A stretch of DNA of 50,542 bases from the NCBI GenBank assembly GCA_014191855.1, contig BJHF01000047.1, positions 1 to 50,542 on the forward strand, read 5' to 3'. The position numbers and the translations under genes are program-made. This document shows, piece by piece, positions 16,427 to 25,990 of the stretch; within the stretch, counting starts at the first letter, position 1; every line of letters starts with the position of its first letter. The stretch is from Deltaproteobacteria bacterium (GTDB lineage: Bacteria > Myxococcota_A > UBA796 > SXON01). The notes beneath the pieces were generated by a model. It was not told where the DNA came from, made no database searches, and was given only the letters and a program-made list of their open reading frames with translations.

Positions 16427-19255
16427 TCACCGCCGACGCGAACGCCGCCTTGCCGCGAGCCCCAGCGCCGCCAGCACCCAGCCGTTTGCCGCTCCCGACG
16501 CCGCCGCGCACGCGGCCGCCGGCGTTTCCTCCGGTGCGCCTTCGCTCGGCGGGGGCGCGGCCGCCGCGTCGCTCCCGTCGCAATCCTGATCGACGCCGTC
16601 GCCGGTGGTGTCGGTGGCCTCGGGGTGCACGGTCGCATCCCCGTCGTCGCAGTCGTGCTCGGCGCTGGCGGCGAGGTAGCCGGCGGGCGGCTCGCAGGCG
16701 TCCACGCTCGTCGTGAAGTCGGTCCATTCGTCGCCGTCCGCGTCGGCGAACCACGTCGATTGCCCGGTCGCCGTGCCGTCCGCGTCGTCGGCGGCGCCGT
16801 CGCAGTCCTCGTCCACATCCGCGTCGTCGCACACCTCGGTGGCGCCGGGGTACGCGTTGGCGTCGGCGTCGTCGCAGTCGGTCGGGGCGTCGCCCCAGCC
16901 GTCGGGGGCGTCGCAATACTTGCCGGTGTCGTCCCCGGGAAAGCCATCGCCGTCGTCATCGGCGTAGAACGTAGACTGACCGCGCGCGTCGGGGTCGGCG
17001 TCGTCGGCGGTGCCGTCGCAATCCTCGTCCACGTCGCCGTCGTCACAGCGCTCGTTGGCGGCGGGGTTCACGTCGGGGTCGGCGTCGTTGCAGTCGGTCG
17101 AGACGTCGTCGTAACCGGAGGGGCGCTCGCAGGCGGCGACCGACGTGCTTCCGCCGAAGCCGTCGCCGTCGTCGTCGCGGTACCAGGTGTCGGTGGCGGT
17201 GACCGAGGGATCGCCGTCGTTCAGGAGCCCGTCGCAGTCCTCATCGACTCCGTAGTCGTCGCAGCGCTCGACGGCGCCGGGGTGAACGCCGCTCGAGTCG
17301 TCGTCGCAATCGTCGCCGTTGGTCACATGCTCGGCGCCGGGGTCGCAGAGAGACACTTTGGTGGTGCCGCCGTAGCCGTCGCCGTCCTCGTCCAGCCACC
17401 GGCTCACGGTGCCCGTCGCTGCGCTGTCGTCGTCGTCGGCGACGCCGTCGCAGTCCTCGTCCACGTCGGCCGCGTCGCACTTTTCCGCGGCGCCGGGGCT
17501 GATCGCGGCGTCGGCGTCGTCGCAGTCGGTCTCGGTGTCGTAGCCATCGCCATCGACGTCCACCCAGGCCTCGTGGCCGTCGTGAACGTACACGCGGCCG
17601 GCCCCCCCACCGTAGCCGGGCGCGGCGACGAGGACGTCGGCGTAGCCGTCGCCGTTGGGGTCGCCCGCGCCGGCAACGTCCCACCCGTAGTAGTCGTAGG
17701 CGGTGTCGCCGGTCATCGAGGTATCTGCCGTCGTGACCACGCCGCTCGCGGAGCCCACGTAGAGGTAGGCGCCGCCGGCCTTTCCGCTGTCGGTGAACGC
17801 GCCGACGATCACGTCGTCGTAGCCGTCGGCGTCCACGTCGCCAGCGCCGGCCACGGAGAACCCGAAGTAGCCGCTGCCGCTGAGCGTGCTCTTCGCCGTG
17901 GTGCCGACGCCGCTCGCGGAGCCGTGGAACACCCAGGCGCTGTTCGAGTTCGAGCCGCCCACAATCACGTCGTCGTACCCGTCGCCGTTCACGTCGCCGG
18001 CCCCGGCGACGTCGCTCCCGAGCTGGTCGCTGGCGCTGCCGGTGAGCGTGGTGGCCGCGGTGGTAGAAAGCGAGCTCACCTCCCCCTCGTACACATAGGC
18101 GCGACCCGTGTACGAGGAGCCGTACCCGGACGCGCCGACGATCATGTCGGCGTAGCCATCGCCGTTCACGTCGCCGGCGCCGGCCACCGACTCCGCGAAG
18201 TAGTCGCCCGTGGCCTCGCCCTCGAAGGTGGCCGAGATCCAGGTGGAGTAGGTGATCCCCGAGGAACCGCCGGCACAGTACAGGTAGGCCGCCCCGGTGT
18301 TGGTCGTGTCGTTGGAGCCGACGAGGACGCAGGAGTAGCCTGAGCCGTACACGTCGCCGACGCCGGCTACGTCCTGGCCGAAGTCGATGTCGTATGCGTG
18401 GTGGACCACGTAATCGCCGCTCGAGGAGAGCCCGCTCGCCGAGCCCGTGAACACCCAGGCCTCGCCGCAGCAGCCGCTGGACTGGCCGACGACCACGTCG
18501 TCGTAGCCGTCGGCGTTGGTGTCGCCAGCGCCCGCGATGGTGTCGATGCCCGAGAGGTAGAAGGAGGTGGTCGCGGCGGTGGAAATTCCTCCGGCTTGTC
18601 CCGCGAAGACGTCCACGTAGTAGCTGTCCTCGACGACGATGTCGTCCCAGCCGTCGCCGTCCAGGTCGCCCGCTGCGGCCACGGTGCCCGCGCCGACGTC
18701 GAGGATGGTGTTGGCCGAAGAATACACCGGGTCGATCACGACGGGGTAGCGGGCGCCGGCGTCGTCCACCACCACGCGGAAGCCTCCGTCCATCGGGGCG
18801 AAGCGCGCGGGCAAGCGGCGCCCTGTCGCGTCCTCCGCGAGCAGCCCGGTCACGCGGAGCTCGCCGCCGGCGCAGCGCAACCGCACCTCGTCATCCCCGG
18901 CCACCATGGACCCGGCCGCCAGAACGTCGAGGCGGAGGTCGCCCTCACCGGCAGGCGCGTGGTCGAGCGTCCAGCCCTGTTCAAAGCCGGCGGCCGTCGC
19001 GAGCCACCACTCGGTGATCCCGGGGCGTAGAAACTCCGCCCGGTCGGCGTTCGCGACGGGTGATAGCGCCGAAAGCGCGGTGAAGCCTGAGTCACGGCCC
19101 CAGGCCGACGTGCGGATCGTCGTCTCCACGGAGCCGCACGGCAAGCTTGCGCCGGCGCTGTCCAACCAGGCGGCGCCGTTCGGCCCCTCAAGCTCAAGCT
19201 GAACCGCCGGGGTGGCGCATGCGGCGAGGACCAGAAGCGGTGTCGCGAAGGGCAC
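16427..19255 (-). CDS. Surface protein with FG-GAP and MopE-type repeats and MYXO-CTERM-like tail
   Basis: The 942-residue protein has three parts. The N-terminus (LLVLAACATP) looks like a signal with a lipobox. Residues about 175-590 contain seven FG-GAP-type repeats, each with a calcium-binding-like loop such as AGDVNGDGYDDVIVG, suggesting a beta-propeller. Residues about 590-900 contain five MopE-type repeats of the form DGDG(Y/F)...DCDD...P.A.E.CD...VDEDCDG, which are rich in Asp and Cys. The protein ends with a Cys-containing Ala/Gly stretch, a hydrophobic segment (WVLAALGLA) and an Arg-rich tail (ARRRSRRR), as in MYXO-CTERM anchors. The start is GTG. A possible lipobox and a C-terminal sorting tail on one protein is odd. 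The likely role is metal-binding or adhesive surface structure. Confidence 0.85.
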   Translation of the reverse strand: MPFATPLLVLAACATPAVQLELEGPNGAAWLDSAGASLPCGSVETTIRTSAWGRDSGFTALSALSPVANADRAEFLRPGITEWWLATAAGFEQGWTLDHAPAGEGDLRLDVLAAGSMVAGDDEVRLRCAGGELRVTGLLAEDATGRRLPARFAPMDGGFRVVVDDAGARYPVVIDPVYSSANTILDVGAGTVAAAGDLDGDGWDDIVVEDSYYVDVFAGQAGGISTAATTSFYLSGIDTIAGAGDTNADGYDDVVVGQSSGCCGEAWVFTGSASGLSSSGDYVVHHAYDIDFGQDVAGVGDVYGSGYSCVLVGSNDTTNTGAAYLYCAGGSSGITYSTWISATFEGEATGDYFAESVAGAGDVNGDGYADMIVGASGYGSSYTGRAYVYEGEVSSLSTTAATTLTGSASDQLGSDVAGAGDVNGDGYDDVIVGGSNSNSAWVFHGSASGVGTTAKSTLSGSGYFGFSVAGAGDVDADGYDDVIVGAFTDSGKAGGAYLYVGSASGVVTTADTSMTGDTAYDYYGWDVAGAGDPNGDGYADVLVAAPGYGGGAGRVYVHDGHEAWVDVDGDGYDTETDCDDADAAISPGAAEKCDAADVDEDCDGVADDDDSAATGTVSRWLDEDGDGYGGTTKVSLCDPGAEHVTNGDDCDDDSSGVHPGAVERCDDYGVDEDCDGLLNDGDPSVTATDTWYRDDDGDGFGGSTSVAACERPSGYDDVSTDCNDADPDVNPAANERCDDGDVDEDCDGTADDADPDARGQSTFYADDDGDGFPGDDTGKYCDAPDGWGDAPTDCDDADANAYPGATEVCDDADVDEDCDGAADDADGTATGQSTWFADADGDEWTDFTTSVDACEPPAGYLAASAEHDCDDGDATVHPEATDTTGDGVDQDCDGSDAAAAPPPSEGAPEETPAAACAAASGAANGWVLAALGLAARRRSRRR

Positions 19256-19268
19256 GGTTCACGCCGCC

Positions 19269-19760
19269 CTAATGCCCGTGCGAGTGGTCGTGCCCGTCGT
19301 GTCCGTGCGCATGTCCGTGCGAGAGCTCGTCTTCGGTCGCCGCGCGGATCGCCCGGATCGCCACCGCGAAGCGCAGCGTCACGCCGGCCAGCGGGTGGTC
19401 CGGCGTCACCGTGATGCTCTCTTCGTCGAGCTCCACGATGAACAGCGTCATCGTCTTGCCGTCGGGGCCCTGCGCGCCCAGCGGCATGCCGATCTGCGGC
19501 TCCATGCCCGGCGGGAGCTCCTCACGGCCCACACGGAACCCGCGGCCCGTGGCCTCGCCATAGCCCTCATCGGGCGGCACGATCGCCTCCAGTTCGTCAC
19601 CAACTTCCTTACCGACCAGGTGGCGTTCGAGGCCGGGAACGATGTGCCCCGCGCCGTGAAGGTAGGTGAGCGGGCGCTCCTGCGACGCATCGATGATCGA
19701 GCCATCGGGGGCGTAGAGCGTGTATTCGAACGAGACGACCGAGCCGGGAGCGATTTTCAT
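19269..19760 (-). CDS. slyD: FKBP-type peptidyl-prolyl isomerase, SlyD family
   Basis: The 163-residue protein matches SlyD, a cytoplasmic prolyl isomerase and chaperone. The FKBP part includes VSFEYTLYAPDGSIIDAS, HGAGHIVPGLERHLVGKEVGD and the insert-in-flap chaperone region with PPDEGYGEATGRGF. The end is a His-rich tail (HGHAHGHDGHDHSHGH), typical of SlyD and used for binding nickel, copper or zinc. No nickel-enzyme genes lie nearby, so a general folding or metal-storage role is more likely than dedicated hydrogenase maturation. It is separated from selO by 35 bases and may share its transcript. Confidence 0.93.
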   Translation of the reverse strand: MKIAPGSVVSFEYTLYAPDGSIIDASQERPLTYLHGAGHIVPGLERHLVGKEVGDELEAIVPPDEGYGEATGRGFRVGREELPPGMEPQIGMPLGAQGPDGKTMTLFIVELDEESITVTPDHPLAGVTLRFAVAIRAIRAATEDELSHGHAHGHDGHDHSHGH

Positions 19761-19795
19761 GCTGCCGCGGCTAACCGCACTCCGCTGTGGATGCC

Positions 19796-21346
19796 TCAGG
19801 AACTACACGAGAGCGCCGAGCATCCCGCCTTGTTGCGCGCCCACTCGGGCCGCCGACCTGCGATTCGCACGTGCGCTGGCTGCGCGTCGTAGGGGCGACG
19901 AAGGACGTCGAGCAGCGCCTCTATGCCCGACGCATCCCCGGCCTCGGCGCGATCGATGACTTCCTGCACCACCCAGTTCCTCGGGAGGATCCACGGGTTC
20001 GCGGCGTTCATCCGCCGCCGACGCGCCTCGATGTCCACGCCCCCCGTCCGCACCGACCAGGCCGCCAGCCAGGCGGACCACCGGCGGCGCAGCTCCTCGC
20101 TCGGCGGGCTGTAAAAGGCCTCCGCCAACGCGCCGAAGCGGTCGCCGTCGCGGGGCACTTCCGCCAGCGAACGGAAGAAGATGGACCAATCTGTCTCCAC
20201 CGAAGCCAGCAGGGTGAAGAGCTCGGTGATGAGGTCGTCGTCGTGATCGCCGAGGTCGATGCCGACCTTGTCGGAGAGGCGCGCGCGCCATGCGGCGGCG
20301 TACCACACCGGGTACTGGTCGAGCACCGCGTTTAGCGGCGCCGGGTCGCCGACGAGCGACACGAGCGAACTGGCCAAGCGCGAGAGGTTCCAGTGCGCGA
20401 CGGAGGGCTGCGCCCGCCAGCGGTAGCGTCCCTCGCGGGAGTCGGTCGTGTTTGGCGTGAAGTCAGGGTTGAATGCATCCAGCCAGCCGTACGGGCCGTA
20501 GTCGATCGTGAGCCCCAGGACCGAGAGATTGTCGGTGTTCATCACGCCGTGCACGAAGCCCAGCGCCATCCAGTGGGCGATCATCACGGCGGTCCGTCGG
20601 GAAACTTCGGCGAACCAAGCCACGTACGTGTCCGGGCCGGGCTCGCCAAGCTCTGCAAAGTGCTCCGCGATCACGTGGTCGGCGAGCGCCTTGAGCAAGG
20701 GCACCTCACGACGGGACGCCGGTAGCTCGAAGTTGCCGAAGCGCACGAATGTCGGGGCAACCCGCGTTACGATGGCACCCGGCTCCTCGCGCGCGTTCCC
20801 GTCGTAGAACATGTCGCGCACAACGGGCTCGCCGGTTGCGACGAGCGCGAGCGCCCGCGTAGTCGGCACGCCGAGGTGGAACATCGCTTCACTACAGATG
20901 AATTCGCGGATCGAGGAGCGAAGCACCGCGCGCCCATCGGCCCGCCGGGAGTACGCGGTCGGCCCGGCCCCCTTGAGCTGCACCTCAAACCGCCCCGCGG
21001 GCCCCTCCACGTCTCCGAGTCCCATCGCGCGACCGTCGCCAAGCTGGCCTGCCCAGGAGCCGAACTGGTGCCCGCCATAACAGGCGGCAAACGGGCGCAT
21101 CCCATCGGGTACGAGATTCCCGGCCAGCACGTTCACGCCGGGCCCCGTGGCAGAAGGCCTCGCGACGCCCAGCATCGCGCCCACCTCCGCCGACCACGCG
21201 AGAAGCGCGGGTTCACGGACGGGAGTCGGCCGCGCGGGCGACCACAACGCTCCCCTCACCTCCCGCGGCCAAGGTGAAAGCACCGGATCGCCAGGGAGCG
21301 CGGACACGAATCGAGCGCCAAAGCTCAAGGTCTCAACTTCATTCAT
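19796..21346 (-). CDS. selO: SelO-type protein adenylyltransferase
   Basis: SelO (YdiU) is a pseudokinase-fold enzyme that transfers AMP from ATP to protein hydroxyl groups. The 516-residue product has the N-terminal signature GNLVPDGMRPFAACYGGHQFGSWAGQLGDGRAMGLGDV, then QLKGAGPTAYSRRADGRAVLRSSIREF, the catalytic region HGVMNTDNLSVLGLTIDYGPYGWLDAF, and a normal length. It ends in CSALSCSS; in animal homologues the equivalent position near the C-terminus holds selenocysteine, and bacteria use cysteine. The ATG at 21346 is preferred over one ten codons upstream because it matches the usual family start. The divergent neighbour begins 67 bases away. Confidence 0.95.
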   Translation of the reverse strand: MNEVETLSFGARFVSALPGDPVLSPWPREVRGALWSPARPTPVREPALLAWSAEVGAMLGVARPSATGPGVNVLAGNLVPDGMRPFAACYGGHQFGSWAGQLGDGRAMGLGDVEGPAGRFEVQLKGAGPTAYSRRADGRAVLRSSIREFICSEAMFHLGVPTTRALALVATGEPVVRDMFYDGNAREEPGAIVTRVAPTFVRFGNFELPASRREVPLLKALADHVIAEHFAELGEPGPDTYVAWFAEVSRRTAVMIAHWMALGFVHGVMNTDNLSVLGLTIDYGPYGWLDAFNPDFTPNTTDSREGRYRWRAQPSVAHWNLSRLASSLVSLVGDPAPLNAVLDQYPVWYAAAWRARLSDKVGIDLGDHDDDLITELFTLLASVETDWSIFFRSLAEVPRDGDRFGALAEAFYSPPSEELRRRWSAWLAAWSVRTGGVDIEARRRRMNAANPWILPRNWVVQEVIDRAEAGDASGIEALLDVLRRPYDAQPAHVRIAGRRPEWARNKAGCSALSCSS

Positions 21347-21413
21347 CGAATGCGGACATAGCCCTTGCCGCAACGAGTGGCATGTGTCATCCTACCCTTC
21401 CGAAGTTGTCCAC

Positions 21414-23282
21414 ATGATCCGCTACACAGCCGCCACTTTTCTAACGCTCTGCGCCGCCGCCTGCGTGTCCGACAACAACCTCGCATCCGGCACGGAGGGG
21501 TCGAAGGAATTCGACGAGGGGGAGGACTTCAATCCGGAGATCGGTGAGGACACTTCGGAGGAGCCGGAGGATTCGGGCGAGGTGATCGTTCCGGGCGCCT
21601 ACTGCACCGAGCGCCATTACGACGCGGAAGCGGTCGCGCAGGACGCAGAGTGCGATGGCGGCCCCACCAACCCCGATTGGGATCTGGAGCTGCTCTGGGA
21701 AACGCAGATTGGCAGCGGCTCCTACAGCCCGCTCGTGATCGGCCAGCTCGACGACGACGACGGCGACGGAGACGTAGACGACTCCGATATCCCCGACATC
21801 GTCGGCCTCGACACGTCTGCGGTGCTGCACTCGATCCGCGGCACCGATGGCTCCGAGAACTGGCAGCGCTCGCTCACCAACACCGTCAACACCCTCGCCG
21901 CCATCGGCGATCTCGATGGGGACGGCTGGCCGGACGTGCTCACCGACATCAACTACACCATGACGGCGGTAGACGGGCGCACGGGCACGACCCTGTGGAC
22001 TGGCCCCTCGTCCTCCGGCAAGAACAAGGGTTCCTGCGGGGCGGTGGGCATGGCCGACCTCGATGGAGACGGCATCGCGGAAGCCTACCTCGGAAGCAAG
22101 ATCGTGGACGGCGCAACGGGATCCCTGCTCGGCAACGGCGCGGAAGGCGACGGCCTCGGCGTCGGCAACTCCTACGGGCACTCCGTCGCGGCCGACCTCG
22201 ACAATGACGGTCAGCGCGAGGTCATCGTCGGCAACGCGGCGTACGACATCGACGGCAACACCATCTGGGAGAACGGCGGCACGGACGGCACAGTCGCCAT
22301 CGCCGACCTGGACCTCGATGGTTCCCCCGAGATCGTCTCCGTGGGCAACTACGGCGTCGTTACGATGAACGCCGAAGGTGGCGACGTGTGGACGTTCGAC
22401 CTTGGCGGCGCGCTCGCCTCCACCCCCGTCATCGCCGACATCGACGGCGACGGCTACCCGGAGGTCATCATCCCCAGCACGGCCGCGCTGTTTGTGATCG
22501 ACCACGACGGCAACGAGATGTACACGGTCACGCCCACGGGCTCCGGCAGCGGTCGCGGCGGCGCTTCGGCCTACGACCTGAACGGCGATGGCGCCTGGGA
22601 GATCGTGTGGGCGGGCCCGACGTCGCTCATGGTGATCGACGGGGTGACTGGCGACATCCTCACGGAGTACGCCACGTCGAACACCACCTGCGCCGGCCCG
22701 GTGCCGATTGTAGACCTCGACGGGGATGGCCACGCCGAGATCGTCGTCATCAGCTCGGGCGGCAAGATCCAGGCGCTGCGCGACACGCATGGCTTCACCC
22801 AGGCGCGGCCCGTGTGGCACCAGTCGGACTACAGCCTCACGAACACGGAAGACAGCAGCCAGATGCCGGCGGATCCGGTGCCGAGCTGGCTCGGGGAGAA
22901 CAACTTCCGCGCCGGCGCCAGCGTCGAGATCATCAACAGCCTGTACCCGGTGATCCGCGACGTCTGTACAGACGAATGCGGTAGCGACAAGGTGTGGGTG
23001 TGGTGGTCGATGGCCAACAACGGCTATTACGATGTGACGGACCGCTTTGAGATCGAGTTCTGGGGCGTCTCCGGCACCAGCGCCACCAAGCTCACCGCGG
23101 CCACGTGGTCCGGCACCATCGAGCCGGGCGTAATGACGGACAGCTACTTCATCGAGCTGACTGGCGTTCCCTCCCCGCTCGACGACATCCAGGTGCGCCT
23201 GAGCGGGATGGCGGACGTCGAGTACACCGACTGCGACGAGTCGGACGACATCGACTACTGGGGCGCGCCGCTCTGCCCGTAG
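21414..23282 (+). CDS. FG-GAP/VCBS repeat lipoprotein
   Basis: The 622-residue protein starts with a signal and lipobox (FLTLCAAAC) followed by an acidic Glu/Ser/Asp linker, so it is probably a lipid-anchored surface protein. Residues about 95-470 contain repeated Asp-rich loops (IGDLDGDGWPDVL, MADLDGDGIAEAYLG, ADIDGDGYPEVIIP, VDLDGDGHAEIVV), as in FG-GAP/VCBS beta-propellers, whose loops often bind calcium. The C-terminal 130 residues form a separate beta-rich domain with several cysteines. The ATG at 21414 is used because it gives the signal peptide; a longer in-frame extension overlaps selO. It overlaps the convergent metalloprotease gene by 28 bases. Confidence 0.88.
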   Translation: MIRYTAATFLTLCAAACVSDNNLASGTEGSKEFDEGEDFNPEIGEDTSEEPEDSGEVIVPGAYCTERHYDAEAVAQDAECDGGPTNPDWDLELLWETQIGSGSYSPLVIGQLDDDDGDGDVDDSDIPDIVGLDTSAVLHSIRGTDGSENWQRSLTNTVNTLAAIGDLDGDGWPDVLTDINYTMTAVDGRTGTTLWTGPSSSGKNKGSCGAVGMADLDGDGIAEAYLGSKIVDGATGSLLGNGAEGDGLGVGNSYGHSVAADLDNDGQREVIVGNAAYDIDGNTIWENGGTDGTVAIADLDLDGSPEIVSVGNYGVVTMNAEGGDVWTFDLGGALASTPVIADIDGDGYPEVIIPSTAALFVIDHDGNEMYTVTPTGSGSGRGGASAYDLNGDGAWEIVWAGPTSLMVIDGVTGDILTEYATSNTTCAGPVPIVDLDGDGHAEIVVISSGGKIQALRDTHGFTQARPVWHQSDYSLTNTEDSSQMPADPVPSWLGENNFRAGASVEIINSLYPVIRDVCTDECGSDKVWVWWSMANNGYYDVTDRFEIEFWGVSGTSATKLTAATWSGTIEPGVMTDSYFIELTGVPSPLDDIQVRLSGMADVEYTDCDESDDIDYWGAPLCP

Positions 23283-25945
23283 CGCCGGCGTAGCGCCGCA
23301 AGCGCCACAACCGCGGGCGCCAGCGCGCCCGCGGGTGCTCCGCTGCTGCGACACCCACAGTCCGGCTCGTCCGGCTCGCCCGCGCCGTCGGCGGAGTCTG
23401 CGGGTTCGCCGGTGTCTTCGCGCCCGCCGGTATCGACGGGTCCCGTGTCCGCCGTGTCGCCGGTGTCCACCGTCGGCGCGGTGGTCCGGTACACACATAC
23501 GTCGTCGACGGTCCAGCCGCCGAGTGAGGTGGTTCCGTCGGAAGCAATCTCCCAGGAGATCGTGAGCGAATCGTCGGTCGCGACCTCCGCGTCGAGCTCG
23601 AGCGCGAGGGTGTGCTGCACCCAAGCGGGGTCGAGCGTCTGCTGGGTGCCGTCGCCGGCGCCCGTCTGCCACAGCACCGACTCGTTCGCGTAGAGCGTTG
23701 CCACGTCGTAGATGCCGTCGTCGACGCTGAGGTAGCGGCGGTACTGCACGACCACGTCCTCGAGGCCAGAAACATCCACGGCAGGGCTGTACAGGCGGTT
23801 TCGCACTTCGTACGGATAGTTTCCGTTGTTCGCGCCTTCCCCGAGATCGTTGCCCCAGACCGACTCGCCCGACCACGCCGCGCTCGGGTCGCCGCTCTCG
23901 CCGTACGGCACGCCGAACTGCCAGTCGTCCGCCGCCGCGCCCACGCCTTCGAGCAGCCCATGGGTAAAGCCCCCTTCTCCGGCCGAGAAGTCTTCGCACC
24001 AGACGGGCCACAGCTCGCCCGCGTAGAAGCCGAACGGCGCCCAGGTCTGCTCCGGAAACCACAGCTTCGTTCCGTCCGCGGCCGCGGCGACGATCGCGTA
24101 TTGCACGGTGGTCGCCGCCTCGAACGCGGGGATTACGCCACTGAATTGGTCGCCCGTCAGCGTGAGCGGCGCGCGCTGCCAGGTGGCACCGCCATCCGTG
24201 CTCCAGGTCACTTCCACGGTCACCACACCCGCGTCCAGGCACCCTGGCGCGAGGCTGCGGGCGCGGCCGGTGATCGGCACGTCCACGCCGAGCGGCTGGT
24301 TCTCTACGGCCGTATGCTCGATGAACGCCGGGAAGGCCTCGTGCAACGGGCCGAGCCCGTGCGGGCCGAACGCCTCCACCAGCTCACAGAGGTGCGGCGT
24401 GCCGTTCGAGAGATCCCCGTCGTCATCGTCGGCGAACACGAATTCGTCGTACACCTGGGTGAGCGTCGGTCCGCCCTGGATCGCGCGAGTGAGCCGGGTC
24501 GCCACCACCTCCCACGCCTCGCCCTGCTCGCTCGGCCCCTCCCCGTACCGCGCCTGCAACAGCTCGAACCAGTCCCACACCGCGCCGGAGAAGATCAGGC
24601 TGTCCCGGTAGATGTTGTTCCGCATGTCATCCGGATACACGATGTCGGTGCTCAGCTCCCGCAGCGCGCGCCCGTCGTCGTAGAAGCCGGGGCCGATCTC
24701 CGGGTCGAGCGTCATCAGCGCGGCCACGAGGTCCCCCACCCCCTCACCGACGGTGCCGTCGACCACGCCTGAAAGCACGCTGTACTCGTGGAACGCGTGG
24801 CCCCACTCGTGGTAGTTGGCGTCGGCGATGCGCGCCGGGTTGTTGCATCCGTCGCCTTCGATGCCGAAATTCACGGCGCCGTCGAAGAACGAGTAGCACG
24901 TCACGCTCACATTCACCTTGGTGCGAAGGCCCGTGGTGAGGAAGTCGAGATCCGGGGCAAAGCGGAGGCCGAACTCGCGTACGCGATACTGAAAGACGTA
25001 CGCGTCGATCTCGGCCTGGGTGGCGCTCGGCTCGGTCCACTCTGTCGCGCCGGCCGCAAGGCTGAGCGTGCCCTCGGCACCGGCCTCGTTCGTCACGTCC
25101 ACCAGATCCCCGCGGAGCGATGCGGTCCACGTCTCGGAGTCGTTCACCGAGAAGGCCCCGTCCGCGCCCGTCATCGAGGTAGACCCGCCGCTTCCGGTGA
25201 GAGGGACGTAAGGCATCGGGGCGATGGCGGTGCCGCTGTCGATCGTGCGGACATCGTGCACACCAGTCATCGTGCCGTCGAGGAAGCGGACGGCGTTGGT
25301 GGCGGCGAGCACGGCACCGGTGCGGCGCTGCACAAGCTCGGTCCAGCGCCCCGGCGGGTTGGTGGTGGTCGTGAATCGAGGCTGAACCAGCGAGTACGAC
25401 AAGGCACGGCCGGCGGAGATCGGGAGCAGCACATCGCCGGGCGCGGCAACGCCGGGCAGCGCGGCGTCGGGGAAGGTGCTCACGCCGAGCATCACGAGCG
25501 CGCCCCCCACCACGCGCGCCGTCACGCCAGCGCGCCAGATTGGAACGCCGGACTCGGTCCGATCGAAGTCCACATACCAGGTGTCGTGCCGTGCGTCGTA
25601 ACGGGCGGAGCGGAGCGGGAGATCGGCAGCCGGGACGCCCGTGAGCCCGGGGTACCGGCCGAACAGCGCCCGCAGCCCCGACTCGACCGCCGCCGCGGTT
25701 CGGGGCGAGCCAAGGGCGATCGGCGGCCCCCAGGCGCGCTCCGCGACGCCAGACGCCTCATCGAACCTCGCCTCCCAGCCTGCGCCTTCCGCTGCGGCAA
25801 ATGCCCGCCAGCCGGGCTGGGCAGCCATGCGGCGCTGTTGGCCGGTGTGCACCGCGGGGGCGCCGCGCGGCTCAACCCACGCCGGGGGCGGCGCGGCGGC
25901 CGAAGCCTGCGTGGAGAGCAGGTAGGCAGAGACGAGGATGGACAA
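23255..25945 (-). CDS. Secreted gluzincin metalloprotease, M36-like, with sorting tail
   Basis: The 896-residue protein starts at a TTG that gives a good signal peptide (MSILVSAYLLSTQASA). A propeptide-like region (residues about 60-250) resembles the FTP propeptide of fungalysin/thermolysin proteases. The zinc site HEWGH (H379, E380, H383) is followed 18 residues after the second His by GEGVGDL, where E401 would be the third ligand, as in the GEGWSD of M36 proteases. A beta-rich region, probably including a jelly-roll domain, follows (residues about 560-830). The end consists of an Asp/Glu/Thr-rich linker, CGC, an Ala/Val hydrophobic segment and RRR, a MYXO-CTERM-like sorting signal. It is likely a cell-surface or released protease. 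Confidence 0.88.
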   Translation of the reverse strand: MSILVSAYLLSTQASAAAPPPAWVEPRGAPAVHTGQQRRMAAQPGWRAFAAAEGAGWEARFDEASGVAERAWGPPIALGSPRTAAAVESGLRALFGRYPGLTGVPAADLPLRSARYDARHDTWYVDFDRTESGVPIWRAGVTARVVGGALVMLGVSTFPDAALPGVAAPGDVLLPISAGRALSYSLVQPRFTTTTNPPGRWTELVQRRTGAVLAATNAVRFLDGTMTGVHDVRTIDSGTAIAPMPYVPLTGSGGSTSMTGADGAFSVNDSETWTASLRGDLVDVTNEAGAEGTLSLAAGATEWTEPSATQAEIDAYVFQYRVREFGLRFAPDLDFLTTGLRTKVNVSVTCYSFFDGAVNFGIEGDGCNNPARIADANYHEWGHAFHEYSVLSGVVDGTVGEGVGDLVAALMTLDPEIGPGFYDDGRALRELSTDIVYPDDMRNNIYRDSLIFSGAVWDWFELLQARYGEGPSEQGEAWEVVATRLTRAIQGGPTLTQVYDEFVFADDDDGDLSNGTPHLCELVEAFGPHGLGPLHEAFPAFIEHTAVENQPLGVDVPITGRARSLAPGCLDAGVVTVEVTWSTDGGATWQRAPLTLTGDQFSGVIPAFEAATTVQYAIVAAAADGTKLWFPEQTWAPFGFYAGELWPVWCEDFSAGEGGFTHGLLEGVGAAADDWQFGVPYGESGDPSAAWSGESVWGNDLGEGANNGNYPYEVRNRLYSPAVDVSGLEDVVVQYRRYLSVDDGIYDVATLYANESVLWQTGAGDGTQQTLDPAWVQHTLALELDAEVATDDSLTISWEIASDGTTSLGGWTVDDVCVYRTTAPTVDTGDTADTGPVDTGGREDTGEPADSADGAGEPDEPDCGCRSSGAPAGALAPAVVALAALRRRYGQSGAPQ

Positions 25946-25990
25946 GGGTCAGCTCACGTTGCCCGCGCAGTGTACACTCCCCGGCAAGCC

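Noticed and set aside
16373..18343. Plus-strand open frame of 656 codons, very rich in Val, Ala and Gly
   Set aside because: It is antisense to the FG-GAP/MopE repeat gene; the low-complexity composition comes from the Asp-codon repeats on the other strand.
21441..24242. Minus-strand open frame of 933 codons
   Set aside because: It spans two real genes on opposite strands and has shadow composition; the FG-GAP and metalloprotease genes explain the region.
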